From positions 1 to 20,446 of the forward strand of contig JAAZPS010000171.1 of NCBI GenBank assembly GCA_012797095.1: DNA of 20,446 nucleotides, in the 5' to 3' direction. Position numbers and translations under genes: made by a program. Below are positions 1 to 6,779 of the stretch, piece after piece. Within the stretch, counting starts at the first letter, position 1. Each line of letters opens with the position of its first letter. The notes beneath the pieces are model-generated. The model ran no database searches and had not been told where the DNA came from. It worked only from the letters and a program-made list of their open reading frames with translations. This DNA is from Bacillota bacterium. GTDB lineage: Bacteria > Bacillota > Dethiobacteria > DTU022.

Positions 1-117
1 CTTAACGAAGATCTGGTGATCTGATCGAACGGAGGCCGGGATTGACCCGGTTCTGAGAATGGGCGAACAGGGCCGACCCAGAGTGGGATTCTGAAGCAGA
101 ACGATTCAAGGCGAACT

Positions 118-141
118 GCGCCGCGGCGATGGCCGCGGCGC
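118..141. repeat. Perfect GC-rich inverted repeat downstream of the MurE-like gene
   Basis: A perfect 10-bp inverted repeat (GCGCCGCGGC, 4-base loop GATG, GCCGCGGCGC) lies about 65 bp beyond the stop of the minus-strand Mur ligase gene. It would form a very stable hairpin in RNA, but no T-run follows on either strand, so it is not a canonical intrinsic terminator. The rest of 1-207 shows no coding signal. There is a second small inverted repeat (CCGGG-ATTGA-CCCGG) at 36-50. A role in 3'-end formation or mRNA protection is inference. Confidence 0.4.
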
Positions 142-207
142 TGCGGCGTTGAGCTGTCTTCGCTGTCCGTCGGCCCCATATATTTTCGGATGGGCGGAAG
201 GGCTATT

Positions 208-1755
208 CTAGGTGCCCGCAACCCGGTTTTGCAGCGTGCTGAAGATCTCATTGCGGTCGAGGTGGGGGTAGCGGCGGTGAATCGCCTCCAGGCAGATAGC
301 GGCGCCGTGGTCCATCCCCTGGCAGCCCAGCAGCAGCAGGATGTCGCCGCTGCGGATGGGAGAGAGCCCGGAGCCGATCGCCTCCGGCAGCTCGCGGTGA
401 AACTCAACCTCGATTCCAGCCGCGTCCATCACTTCGCAAAAAGCCAGGCTCTCTTCATCGGTGACCAGGTCCTTCTCGGTGACATGGCTGCGGCTGCTGG
501 TGGCGATGATCTTCTTTATGGCCAGCTGGGTGGCCCACGCCGCGATAGCCTCGGCATTTTCCCGGTTTACCGTGACGCCGCGGCTGCCGCGGATAGCGTA
601 GACCAGATGCAGGCGGCGGTACTGCATATATTGCAGAGTCTCCAGGGTGACATTGATATTGCCGCTGTTGGCGAAATGATCGTCGATCACTTTGAAATCG
701 CGGTCAAAGATCAGCTCAAAGCGACGCTCTACCCCCCGAAATCTGCCCAGGGCACGCTGGATCACGGGCACAGATACGCCGCAGAGCAGGCCGCAGAGCA
801 GTGCGGCCATGGCGTTGTAGACGCTGTGCAGCCCGAGAACGGAAAGTTCAACAGGAAAACGATTCATCCCCCCGGTGAGCTTTTTTGCCAGGCCCGGTTT
901 CTTGATTTCCACGATAAAACGGGCCCTCCCGGTGGTCAGGTCAAGTTCTTCAACTGCGCAGTCAGCCTCGCTGTTTTTGAATCCGTAGGTCAATTTGTGG
1001 GCGGCGGTCTCCCTGCTCAGGGAGGCGCTGTGGGGACAGTCCAGATTGAAGATGGCCCATTGTTCCGGCGCGGCCCGACGGATCAGGCTTGCTTTGGCCT
1101 GGAGATAGTTTTCGAAAGAGCCGTGCAGGTCGATATGCTCACGGCTGATATTGTTCAGGACAACAATATCGAAGTCCACCGAGGCGACCCGGTGCAGCTC
1201 GAGCCCCGAAGAGGAGACCTCCATGGTAACATGTGAAATATTCTGTTCAACCATTTGGTAAAGAAAATGGTGCAGGTCAAGCGATTCCGGAGTGGTCAGC
1301 ACCGCCGGACGGATCTTCTCGCCTGCCTTGACGATAACGGTTCCGATAAGACCCGTTCTGAGGTGGGCTTCTTCCAGGATGGCATTGGTCATGAAACTGG
1401 TCGTGGTCTTGCCGTTGCTGGCGGTGATGCCGATCATCTTCAGTTTTTTTGAGGGGCGGCCGTAAAAACTATCAGCCAGCGCAGCAAGGGCGCGGCGGCT
1501 GTTTTCCACCTGGAATTGAGGCAGCGCCACCTGCGGCTGGATCCTTTCCACCACCGCAGCAGCAGCACCCCTTTCTCGGGCCCGGTGGAGAAAGGAATGG
1601 CCGTCGGTTTTGAAACCTTTGAGGCAAACAAAGAGTGTCCCCGGCAGCACCTTTTCCGAATGGTAGGCCAGCCCGGTGATGACCGGATCGATTTCAGGAT
1701 CCCCCTGCAGGATCCGAAGATTGCTATCACCGAGCAAACTTTGCAGCATGACCAT
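208..1755 (-). CDS. MurE-like Mur ligase family protein (substrate uncertain)
   Basis: This is a Mur ligase family protein of 515 residues, the usual MurE size, and ATP-dependent amide-bond formation is expected. Numbering from the ATG at 1755, an N-terminal MurE-type substrate domain precedes the P-loop ITASNGKTTT (about 110-119). TTPES (about 154-158), the metal/ligand region EVSSSGLELHR, the carbamylated-lysine motif YLQAKASL (Lys221) and the C-terminal-domain entry GVERRFE (about 341-347) follow. Two MurE hallmarks are changed. The usual DDYAHTPD reads DDHFANSG (about 358-365). The DNPR box that recognises diaminopimelate is absent, with TSSRSHVTEKD in its place. The typical GKGHE end reads GCQGMDHGA. 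It is therefore probably a paralogue rather than the housekeeping MurE. An in-frame GTG at 1767 sits on top of the SD GGAGGTG, so the ATG nine bases after that SD is preferred. Confidence 0.85.
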   Translation of the reverse strand: MVMLQSLLGDSNLRILQGDPEIDPVITGLAYHSEKVLPGTLFVCLKGFKTDGHSFLHRARERGAAAAVVERIQPQVALPQFQVENSRRALAALADSFYGRPSKKLKMIGITASNGKTTTSFMTNAILEEAHLRTGLIGTVIVKAGEKIRPAVLTTPESLDLHHFLYQMVEQNISHVTMEVSSSGLELHRVASVDFDIVVLNNISREHIDLHGSFENYLQAKASLIRRAAPEQWAIFNLDCPHSASLSRETAAHKLTYGFKNSEADCAVEELDLTTGRARFIVEIKKPGLAKKLTGGMNRFPVELSVLGLHSVYNAMAALLCGLLCGVSVPVIQRALGRFRGVERRFELIFDRDFKVIDDHFANSGNINVTLETLQYMQYRRLHLVYAIRGSRGVTVNRENAEAIAAWATQLAIKKIIATSSRSHVTEKDLVTDEESLAFCEVMDAAGIEVEFHRELPEAIGSGLSPIRSGDILLLLGCQGMDHGAAICLEAIHRRYPHLDRNEIFSTLQNRVAGT

Positions 1756-1916
1756 CTCAGGATGCACCTCCGCTTGGCAGCAATCTTTTTCTATCTTTCT
1801 TCTCGAAGCATCTTTTTAATCCTGCCGCCGCGATTGTTTCGGGTAAACTCAATTATTACCAGACAGCTGCCGATCAATGCACGGCATGCGGATGGAAGAA
1901 CAGTCTATTCCAGTCA

Positions 1917-1940
1917 AAGAACCCGCAGTTGCGGGTTCTT
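1917..1940 (-). terminator. Hairpin terminator after the ferredoxin gene
   Basis: A perfect 11-bp inverted repeat (AAGAACCCGCA / TGCGGGTTCTT, 2-base centre) begins about 30 bp beyond the ferredoxin stop. On the minus strand the 3' arm ends in TTCTTT, a short interrupted U tract. A Rho-independent terminator separating the ferredoxin from the downstream MurE-like gene is the simplest reading. The U tract is weak, so some readthrough is possible. Confidence 0.6.
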
Positions 1941-1970
1941 CTCGTTAAATTGGCCGATCCCCGATCGTTG

Positions 1971-2156
1971 TTACTCGGTAATCTCGATCGATTCTGTGGG
2001 GCATTCTTCTGCAGCTTCACGGACCTGCTCTTCGTATTCCGCAGGAACGGGGTTCACCTTGACTTCGGCTTTTTCGTCGCCGAGTTCAAACACTTCGGGA
2101 CAGATATCTTCACAAACTCCGCAGGCACTGCACTCGTCGTTAACTCTAACCTCCAT
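1971..2156 (-). CDS. Single-cluster [4Fe-4S] ferredoxin
   Basis: This is a small acidic cytoplasmic electron carrier of 61 residues, a full-length monocluster bacterial ferredoxin. Cys9, Cys12 and Cys15 (CSACGVC), with Cys52 in the C-terminal CPT segment, are the expected ligands of one [4Fe-4S] cluster. In the Thermotoga maritima type, a fifth Cys (here Cys19, in ICP) makes a disulfide with a Cys eight residues before the last ligand. Here that position is Gln44, so Cys19 appears unpaired. The start is well supported by GAGGAGGTT four bases before the ATG. The gene stands alone, with a hairpin terminator downstream and a long AT-rich spacer upstream. Its redox partner cannot be told from context; 2-hydroxyacyl-CoA dehydratase activators, hydrogenases and oxidoreductases are typical partners. 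Confidence 0.93.
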   Translation of the reverse strand: MEVRVNDECSACGVCEDICPEVFELGDEKAEVKVNPVPAEYEEQVREAAEECPTESIEITE

Positions 2157-2709
2157 CTTGAACCTCCTCAGACTTTTATCGTTCTATATTTCGCTAAATA
2201 AGCGGATATTCCTTTTTTTTAGAATAAAATTATTTGCAGTTTTTTATGTTTACCTGATGTTCACTCTGTGCATAACCGTCCCTGTTCGAGGGAAAAACTG
2301 CTTTTGCTCTGTGGATAACCCTGTGGAGATTGTGAATTACTGCTGACGGGATCTTCAAACTAACTGCGATTAGTCGGGAAAGGGGGGTCTGACGCCACCC
2401 CGATCTGTTGACATAAACTCTTAACGTAATCTGTTCTTCAGGAAGAATGCTACCGTGGCAGCGTCGCAGCCCCTGCCCTTGCCGCAGCCGCGGCAAGGAG
2501 CCTTCGGTCCAACCGCGGTTATTCTGAAATGGCTCGGGAAGGGGTAAAGAGGTGGGAAAAGATGGTTAACCCTGCTTGAAAGCAAAAGGGGACGCCAAGA
2601 TACAGGGGGCGGCGAACAGGGGGTAACGATCCGGAAAAAAGATTCTTCCCGGGAGGGGGGAGGCGGGGCCTTCGGCTGTCAGATGCTCCCGCTGCGGGAG
2701 CGGGGTTGT
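2157..2709. other. 553-bp intergenic spacer without a convincing gene
   Basis: The spacer lies between the ferredoxin and the AsnB-like gene. The ferredoxin-proximal part (about 2160-2260) is AT-rich, with a T8 tract, and presumably carries the ferredoxin promoter, although I see no clean -35/-10 pair. DnaA-box-like sites follow at 2267-2339. A 9-bp hairpin CCTTGCCGC-AGCC-GCGGCAAGG lies at 2477-2498. A 7-bp hairpin GCTCCCG-CTG-CGGGAGC lies at 2687-2703, just beyond the AsnB-like stop, but has no T-run. An 88-codon minus-strand reading frame (2230-2496) has no recognisable motif and crosses the repeats, so I do not call it. Confidence 0.5.
2267..2339. promoter_or_regulatory. Cluster of DnaA-box-like sites
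   Basis: TGTGGATAA at 2310-2318 is the exact reverse complement of the consensus DnaA box TTATCCACA. TGTGCATAA at 2267-2275 differs by one base. Two weaker matches in the same orientation, TGTGGAGAT (2322-2330) and TGTGAATTA (2331-2339), each differ by two bases. An AT-rich stretch flanks the cluster at about 2205-2260. Binding by DnaA is inference from these matches. No dnaA, dnaN or rpmH is in the window, so this is not claimed as the chromosomal origin. Confidence 0.4.
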
Positions 2710-4554
2710 TTAGCGGCAGTAGAGGCGGTGCCAGAGCAAAAAGACAGCGATTGCCCAGATCTTGCGGGCATAGTCGGCCTGGCCCCGACAGTGAAGGTCC
2801 AACAGTCGCTGCAGGGCTTCGGGGCGAAAGTAACTCCGGGCCGTCTCGCTCTGCCAGAGTTCGGCCAGTTGATCCCGGAAGTGATCCCTGATCCATGAAG
2901 CCAGGGGAACCGGAAACCCGAGTTTGGGGCGGCGGTAAACCCCGGCGGGCAGATGGCGTGCAGCGGCTTTCCTCAGGATATATTTGGTCATTCCGCGGGT
3001 TATTCTGATGTGAGCCGGGATCGTGGCGGCGAATTCAACGAGGTTGTGATCGAGATAGGGCAACCGCACCTCGAGGGAATGAGCGCTGCTCATCCGATCG
3101 GCCTTGGCCAGGATATCCCCCGGCAGCCAGGTATAGAAATCGAGGTGCTGCATCCTTGCAGCGGCATCGGCGCCGGCACTTTTCCTATAATAGGGTGCGG
3201 TGATCTCCCAGGGTGCCGCCTGGCCCCCGGGAAACTGTTCCGGGTTGAGCAGCGCCTTCTTTTCAGCTTCGGAAAAGATGAAGGCATTTCCGTAATAGCG
3301 CTTTTCCAGGGGCGTTGTCGCCCGACGAAGATAGTTTTTACCCCTGATCCTTTCGGGGATATTTTCGGAAAACCGGTTCAGAGCAGCCTTGATCGGGCGA
3401 GGCAACAGTTGCAGCGGGGCAACTGCTGCCGGTTCCCGGTAGATCTCGTAACCACCAAATACCTCATCGGCGCCCTCCCCGGAAAGGACCGCTTTCACCT
3501 CCGCTGCAGCGAGGCCGGCGGCAATGTAGAGCGCGATCGCAGCCGGATCGGCGACCGGTTCGTCCTGAAACCAGAGCGCGCGGGGCAGCACACTCCAGAA
3601 TTCAGCGGGGCTGATCCGGTGCTCGCGATGGATCGTCCCCAGGAGCTGGGCGGTTTTCCTTGCTGGAGTGAGCTCATCGTACCTGCTGCCCTCGCAGTCC
3701 ACGGAAAAGGTACGCAGGGAGCCGCGCCGGCTCAGCAAAGCGGCAATCTGGCTGGAATCAACACCGCTGCTTAAAAAAGCACCGGGCATCGTACCTGCTC
3801 CGCAGTGCAGGCGCACCGATTCCCGGAGCAGCAATTCGGTCCGATCGATATAATAGGGCAGCGGTTTGGAGGAGGGGTGAAAGCGGATCTCCCAGTAGCG
3901 GCGAATCTTTTTTTCCCGGCCGTCCCAGGTCAGATGGTGCGCCGGGCGCAGACGGTAAAGCCCCTGGAAAGCCGATTCGGGATCGGGGAAATATTGAAAG
4001 GTCAGGTAGTGGGGCAGGGCGGTGAGGTTAACGGCTGCGGTGATCCCCGGATATTTCAGAAGCGCTTTGGCCTCGGAGGCAAAAAGAAAAACCTCTCCGG
4101 CCTGGCAGTAGTAAAGCGGTTTTATCCCGAAACGATCGCGGGCCAGGAAAAGGATCTTCTCCCTGCTGTCCCAGAGGACAAAAGCAAACGGGCCACGCAA
4201 CTTCCCGGGGCATCTTCCGCCCAGCTCGGCGTAAAGGTGAAGCGCCACCTCGGATTCCTCGCCTGTTCGGAAAAGACGGCCCCGGTTTTGCAGTTCCCGC
4301 CGCAGCTGAGTGTGATTGTAGATGGTCCCGTCAAAAAGGATCCGCAGGCGCTTCTGTTCATCCGTGGGCAGCGCATCCATGGTCCCGGTCTTGTTTTCCC
4401 GGGGCTGCCAGCCAAGGGCAACTTGCCTGTCGCAATAGATAACCGGATTGCTCGAACCGCGGTGCCGCATCGTCTCGAGCATCATCTGCAGCACCGGCTC
4501 TTTTTCCGGCAATGAATTTCCCGGTGCTGCTGCAAAACCGCAGATACCGCTCAC
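2710..4554 (-). CDS. Asparagine-synthetase-family protein with a degraded glutaminase site
   Basis: This 614-residue protein has the full AsnB layout: an N-terminal Ntn glutaminase-like domain (about 1-200) and a C-terminal ATP-pyrophosphatase/amide-forming domain (about 235-610). The synthetase half is intact, with PP-loop SSGVDS (262-267), SGEGADEVFGGY (358-369) and the DILAKADRMSSAHSLEVRLP block (480-499). The glutaminase half is not. The N-terminal nucleophile Cys is Ser2 (MSGICGF; codon AGC). The HRGPD motif reads HRGSS (31-35). The NGEIYN motif reads DGTIYN (75-80). The position of Escherichia coli Asp98 is Glu100, and the Arg-Leu-Ser-Ile segment is replaced by WQPREN. Glutamine hydrolysis is therefore unlikely. 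It may use free ammonia or form another amide, as the AsnB relatives beta-lactam synthetase and carbapenam synthetase do. The GTG start has a G-rich SD just upstream. It lies 68 bp downstream of the M24 peptidase gene and probably shares its transcript. Confidence 0.88.
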   Translation of the reverse strand: MSGICGFAAAPGNSLPEKEPVLQMMLETMRHRGSSNPVIYCDRQVALGWQPRENKTGTMDALPTDEQKRLRILFDGTIYNHTQLRRELQNRGRLFRTGEESEVALHLYAELGGRCPGKLRGPFAFVLWDSREKILFLARDRFGIKPLYYCQAGEVFLFASEAKALLKYPGITAAVNLTALPHYLTFQYFPDPESAFQGLYRLRPAHHLTWDGREKKIRRYWEIRFHPSSKPLPYYIDRTELLLRESVRLHCGAGTMPGAFLSSGVDSSQIAALLSRRGSLRTFSVDCEGSRYDELTPARKTAQLLGTIHREHRISPAEFWSVLPRALWFQDEPVADPAAIALYIAAGLAAAEVKAVLSGEGADEVFGGYEIYREPAAVAPLQLLPRPIKAALNRFSENIPERIRGKNYLRRATTPLEKRYYGNAFIFSEAEKKALLNPEQFPGGQAAPWEITAPYYRKSAGADAAARMQHLDFYTWLPGDILAKADRMSSAHSLEVRLPYLDHNLVEFAATIPAHIRITRGMTKYILRKAAARHLPAGVYRRPKLGFPVPLASWIRDHFRDQLAELWQSETARSYFRPEALQRLLDLHCRGQADYARKIWAIAVFLLWHRLYCR

Positions 4555-4565
4555 CGGAGCCCCCC

Positions 4566-4599
4566 CTGTAATGTCTGGTAGTCAAAGCGAACATTACAG
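4566..4599. promoter_or_regulatory. Inverted repeat in the gap before the AsnB-like gene
   Basis: A perfect 9-bp inverted repeat, CTGTAATGT and ACATTACAG with a 16-base spacer, fills half of the 68-bp gap between the M24 peptidase stop and the AsnB-like start. On the minus strand its distal arm runs directly into the SD-like G-run. A related copy, CTGTAACATTG, overlaps the peptidase stop codon. It could be a repressor operator or an RNA hairpin affecting translation of the AsnB-like gene; the sequence does not decide. About one 9-bp repeat with a loop this size is expected by chance in a window of this length, so position is the main argument. Confidence 0.35.
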
Positions 4600-4622
4600 T
4601 ATATGTGTCTCCAGCGGCAATG

Positions 4623-5810
4623 TTACAGGATCTGCAGCGCTTCTTCGAAACGGGTGATCTGCTCAAGGCCGTCCGGGCGGACCACGAACGTATCTTCGAT
4701 GCCGACGGTACCCCGGCCCGGGTAGACAAATTTTGGCTCCAGGGCGCAGACCATCCCTTCCGTGAGAATGTAATCGTAGTTGCGGGCAATTACCGGCAGC
4801 TCGTCCAGCTCGAGACCGACCCCGTGGCCGACAAAGCTGACTTTCTCCTCCGCCCCCATGAAGTGCTCCTCCAGCCCGGCAGCGGTGGCCATTTCTTGAG
4901 CCTTCCGGTAAAGTTCGGCCCCGTTGCTCCCGGCACGGCCCAGTTTTATCAGGGCTTTTTTTATCTTCAGGGCGGCTTCATGAGCCTGCAGCAGCTCCGG
5001 ATCCGGTTTGCCCAGGCAGAAGATGCGGGTCTGGTCGACCATATAGCCGTCAAGCACGGTCACGAAATCGATCAGAAGGGGTTTTCCGGGCTCAATTCTG
5101 TCGGTCCCCGCCCCCTGGGGGTAGGAAGGGTTCAGCCCGCAACCCCCGGTCACTCCATTGAAAAAGCTGGGAACGGCCGCGTTCTTGCCGGCCATGGTAT
5201 GGCTATAGAACATCTCCTGGTTAAAGCCGCGCATGCGGATGGCCCCCTGATGTCCCCTGACCCGGACAAAGGCCTCCAGCCGTGCTTCCAGCTCTATCTC
5301 GGTCATACCGGTGCGGCAGATCTCCCGAACATGGGTAAAGGCAGCTTCACCGAGTGCCGCCGCCCTGTGCAGCAGGGTCAGCTCATAGGGTGATTTTACC
5401 GCCCGGATCAGGCGAACCGGCGGTGAAATATCGGTAATTTCCAAAGGCGCAAGAAGCCCGGCGTAGCGCCGGTAAAGGTTTACCGGGAGCAGATCCAGCT
5501 CCATGCCGAGGGGGCCCCGGGCGGCAAGGGCGTCCTTGATCAGCAGCGCCAGCCCGTCCCAGCCGGGAAAAGGCTCGATCTGCGGCAGGCTGCTTTCCGA
5601 GCGGGCCCGCTGCAGGTTTCTCCTGACCAGTAGAAGCGGGGAGCCCTGCGCTGGAATGAAAAGGTGTGCCTCCTGGGCGGTGCCGCTGAAGTAGAATAGA
5701 TCGGCCCGCTGAAGGATCAGGGCTCCGCCGATCCCCTGTTTATGCATCTGCTCCTGCAATTTTTCCCAACGCTGCTTCAGCTCCGGCAAGGGCGTCAATA
5801 GCTGCTCCAT
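4623..5810 (-). CDS. M24-family metallopeptidase (Xaa-Pro dipeptidase-like)
   Basis: This is a cytoplasmic creatinase/prolidase-fold (pita-bread) hydrolase of 395 residues, normal for the family. An N-terminal creatinase-like domain (about 10-140) precedes the catalytic domain. All five expected metal ligands are visible: Asp248 (LLIDF), Asp259 (MVDQTR), His329 (FVGHGVG), Glu358 (CALEPK) and Glu372 (GIEDT). Such enzymes usually cleave Xaa-Pro dipeptides or N-terminal Xaa-Pro bonds with two divalent metals. The insertion with RMRGFNQEM and the loop around NPSYPQGAG resembles the Xaa-Pro peptidase group of Clostridia, but the substrate is not certain. The ATG follows AAGGAG at 8 bases. The upstream transposase gene is separated by a terminator-like palindrome, so this gene needs its own promoter or readthrough. 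The AsnB-like gene follows 68 bp downstream. Confidence 0.92.
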   Translation of the reverse strand: MEQLLTPLPELKQRWEKLQEQMHKQGIGGALILQRADLFYFSGTAQEAHLFIPAQGSPLLLVRRNLQRARSESSLPQIEPFPGWDGLALLIKDALAARGPLGMELDLLPVNLYRRYAGLLAPLEITDISPPVRLIRAVKSPYELTLLHRAAALGEAAFTHVREICRTGMTEIELEARLEAFVRVRGHQGAIRMRGFNQEMFYSHTMAGKNAAVPSFFNGVTGGCGLNPSYPQGAGTDRIEPGKPLLIDFVTVLDGYMVDQTRIFCLGKPDPELLQAHEAALKIKKALIKLGRAGSNGAELYRKAQEMATAAGLEEHFMGAEEKVSFVGHGVGLELDELPVIARNYDYILTEGMVCALEPKFVYPGRGTVGIEDTFVVRPDGLEQITRFEEALQIL

Positions 5811-5828
5811 TCACTGCACTCCTTCCTG

Positions 5829-5865
5829 AAAAAAACGGGACAACAGGGACGTACCTTCCTGTCCC
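5829..5865 (-). terminator. Palindromic repeat followed by T7, terminator of the transposase gene
   Basis: The 29-bp palindromic element at 5837-5865 has GGGACA and TGTCCC ends around an internal GGTACGTCCC core. On the minus strand it is followed by a G and then seven T residues (plus-strand A-run 5829-5835). This is the layout of an intrinsic terminator, starting about 18 bp after the transposase stop and ending before the SD of the M24 peptidase gene. The same sequence is also the downstream copy of the transposase-associated repeat. Confidence 0.6.
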
Positions 5866-5882
5866 ATAATAGCACCGTCAGT

Positions 5883-6674
5883 CTATCTTACCCTAGATAC
5901 GGTACTTTTGCTTAAATTCAGTAATTCCCCGACCTGCCTTACGGTAAGCCCTGATCGATTCACTAACAAGCCGATCAGTTCATTTCTGATGGTTACGTTT
6001 GATTTTTGCTTGAGCTGTTCGCTGCTCAGATTGCGCTCCTGCAGGTATCTGTTTATGAATATTTTTGCCTTCGTGGCAAGACTCGTTAGATCTTTTTCAT
6101 ATTCTCCAAGGTGCTGGTCAAAAATAGGTTCATCAACCTGTTTTGAAAAATAGACGAATTCCGAAATGGCATCCTTCTGTAACGGCGAAAGGATGTTCAA
6201 AAGAAACCGGCGATCAACCAGCTTATCCGGGCCATCCTGAAGATATGATCGATAGCTGCTCCAGGGATATTGAGCAATATCGTCCACCAGATTGGCTGAA
6301 ACCGGGTTGTTGTGGATATATCTGGTAGCAGTAAGAAAATAAGACTCATCCTCTATCGCTTCGCTTTTGAATCTACCCTGAAATAGATGGCCAACACGGT
6401 TATATTTTTTGTTAAAATAGATGGCGTAAGTTGTATTTATTGCTGACATAATTGACGATATTCTATTCTCTCCCTCATTGAGGAGCAGGTGGTAGTGATT
6501 GGGCATTAAACAATAGGCATAAATGGCAAACAACTTGTCGCCCTGTTTTTTCCCCAGGATGTTGATGAAGTGGTTGTAATCGCCCGTATCCAGGAAGATC
6601 GGTTTCTTTTCGTTTCCCCGGCTGACAATGTGATAAATTTTGCTTGAGCTGATTATTCTATTTTTTCTGGGCAT
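5883..6674 (-). CDS. REP-associated tyrosine transposase (Y1_Tnp, IS200-like)
   Basis: This is a single-strand DNA transposase/nuclease of 263 residues. The HUH motif is PNHYHLLL (His60, His62). The likely nucleophile is Tyr119, in RYIHNNPVSA. The region GHLFQGRFKSE (about 95-105), typical of RAYT proteins, lies between them. The tail beyond about 205 is longer than a minimal IS200 TnpA and ends in a helix-turn-helix-like segment (LTVRQVGELLNLSKSTVSRV, 243-262), resembling the DnaA C-terminal/HTH tails of some RAYTs. The reading frame is open upstream to 6860, but that extension runs through the tandem palindromes and encodes a repeated GQEGRTCLSHY peptide. The ATG at 6674 (MPRKNRII..., G-rich SD) is the sound start. 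A possible promoter lies at 6711-6738. The gene looks intact and may be active. Confidence 0.9.
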   Translation of the reverse strand: MPRKNRIISSSKIYHIVSRGNEKKPIFLDTGDYNHFINILGKKQGDKLFAIYAYCLMPNHYHLLLNEGENRISSIMSAINTTYAIYFNKKYNRVGHLFQGRFKSEAIEDESYFLTATRYIHNNPVSANLVDDIAQYPWSSYRSYLQDGPDKLVDRRFLLNILSPLQKDAISEFVYFSKQVDEPIFDQHLGEYEKDLTSLATKAKIFINRYLQERNLSSEQLKQKSNVTIRNELIGLLVNRSGLTVRQVGELLNLSKSTVSRVR

Positions 6675-6710
6675 GGAAATTTTCCCCCTTTCTTTCAAGC
6701 TGATATATTG

Positions 6711-6738
6711 ATAGTACAGTAACGGCAGAATATTGCAA
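6711..6738 (-). promoter_or_regulatory. Possible promoter of the transposase gene
   Basis: Reading the minus strand, TTGCAA (6733-6738) and TACTAT (6711-6716) are separated by 16 bases and lie about 40 bp upstream of the transposase ATG. Both hexamers have two mismatches to the sigma-A consensus, so this is a moderate match only. Confidence 0.3.
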
Positions 6739-6779
6739 CTGTTTGTCCCCGTTCGGGCGGTCGGGGCGAGGGAATTTAC

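Noticed and set aside
190..1236. Plus-strand 348-codon frame over the MurE-like gene
   Set aside because: It is antisense to a gene with clear Mur ligase motifs, lacks an SD, and its translation has no recognisable domain.
2267..2339. Reading the DnaA-box cluster as the chromosomal origin
   Set aside because: No dnaA, dnaN, recF or rpmH is nearby, and genes on both sides of the cluster run the same way. The evidence supports only DnaA-like sites.
2230..2496. 88-codon minus-strand frame in the ferredoxin/AsnB-like spacer
   Set aside because: No motif, no good SD, and it crosses the DnaA-box cluster and a hairpin.
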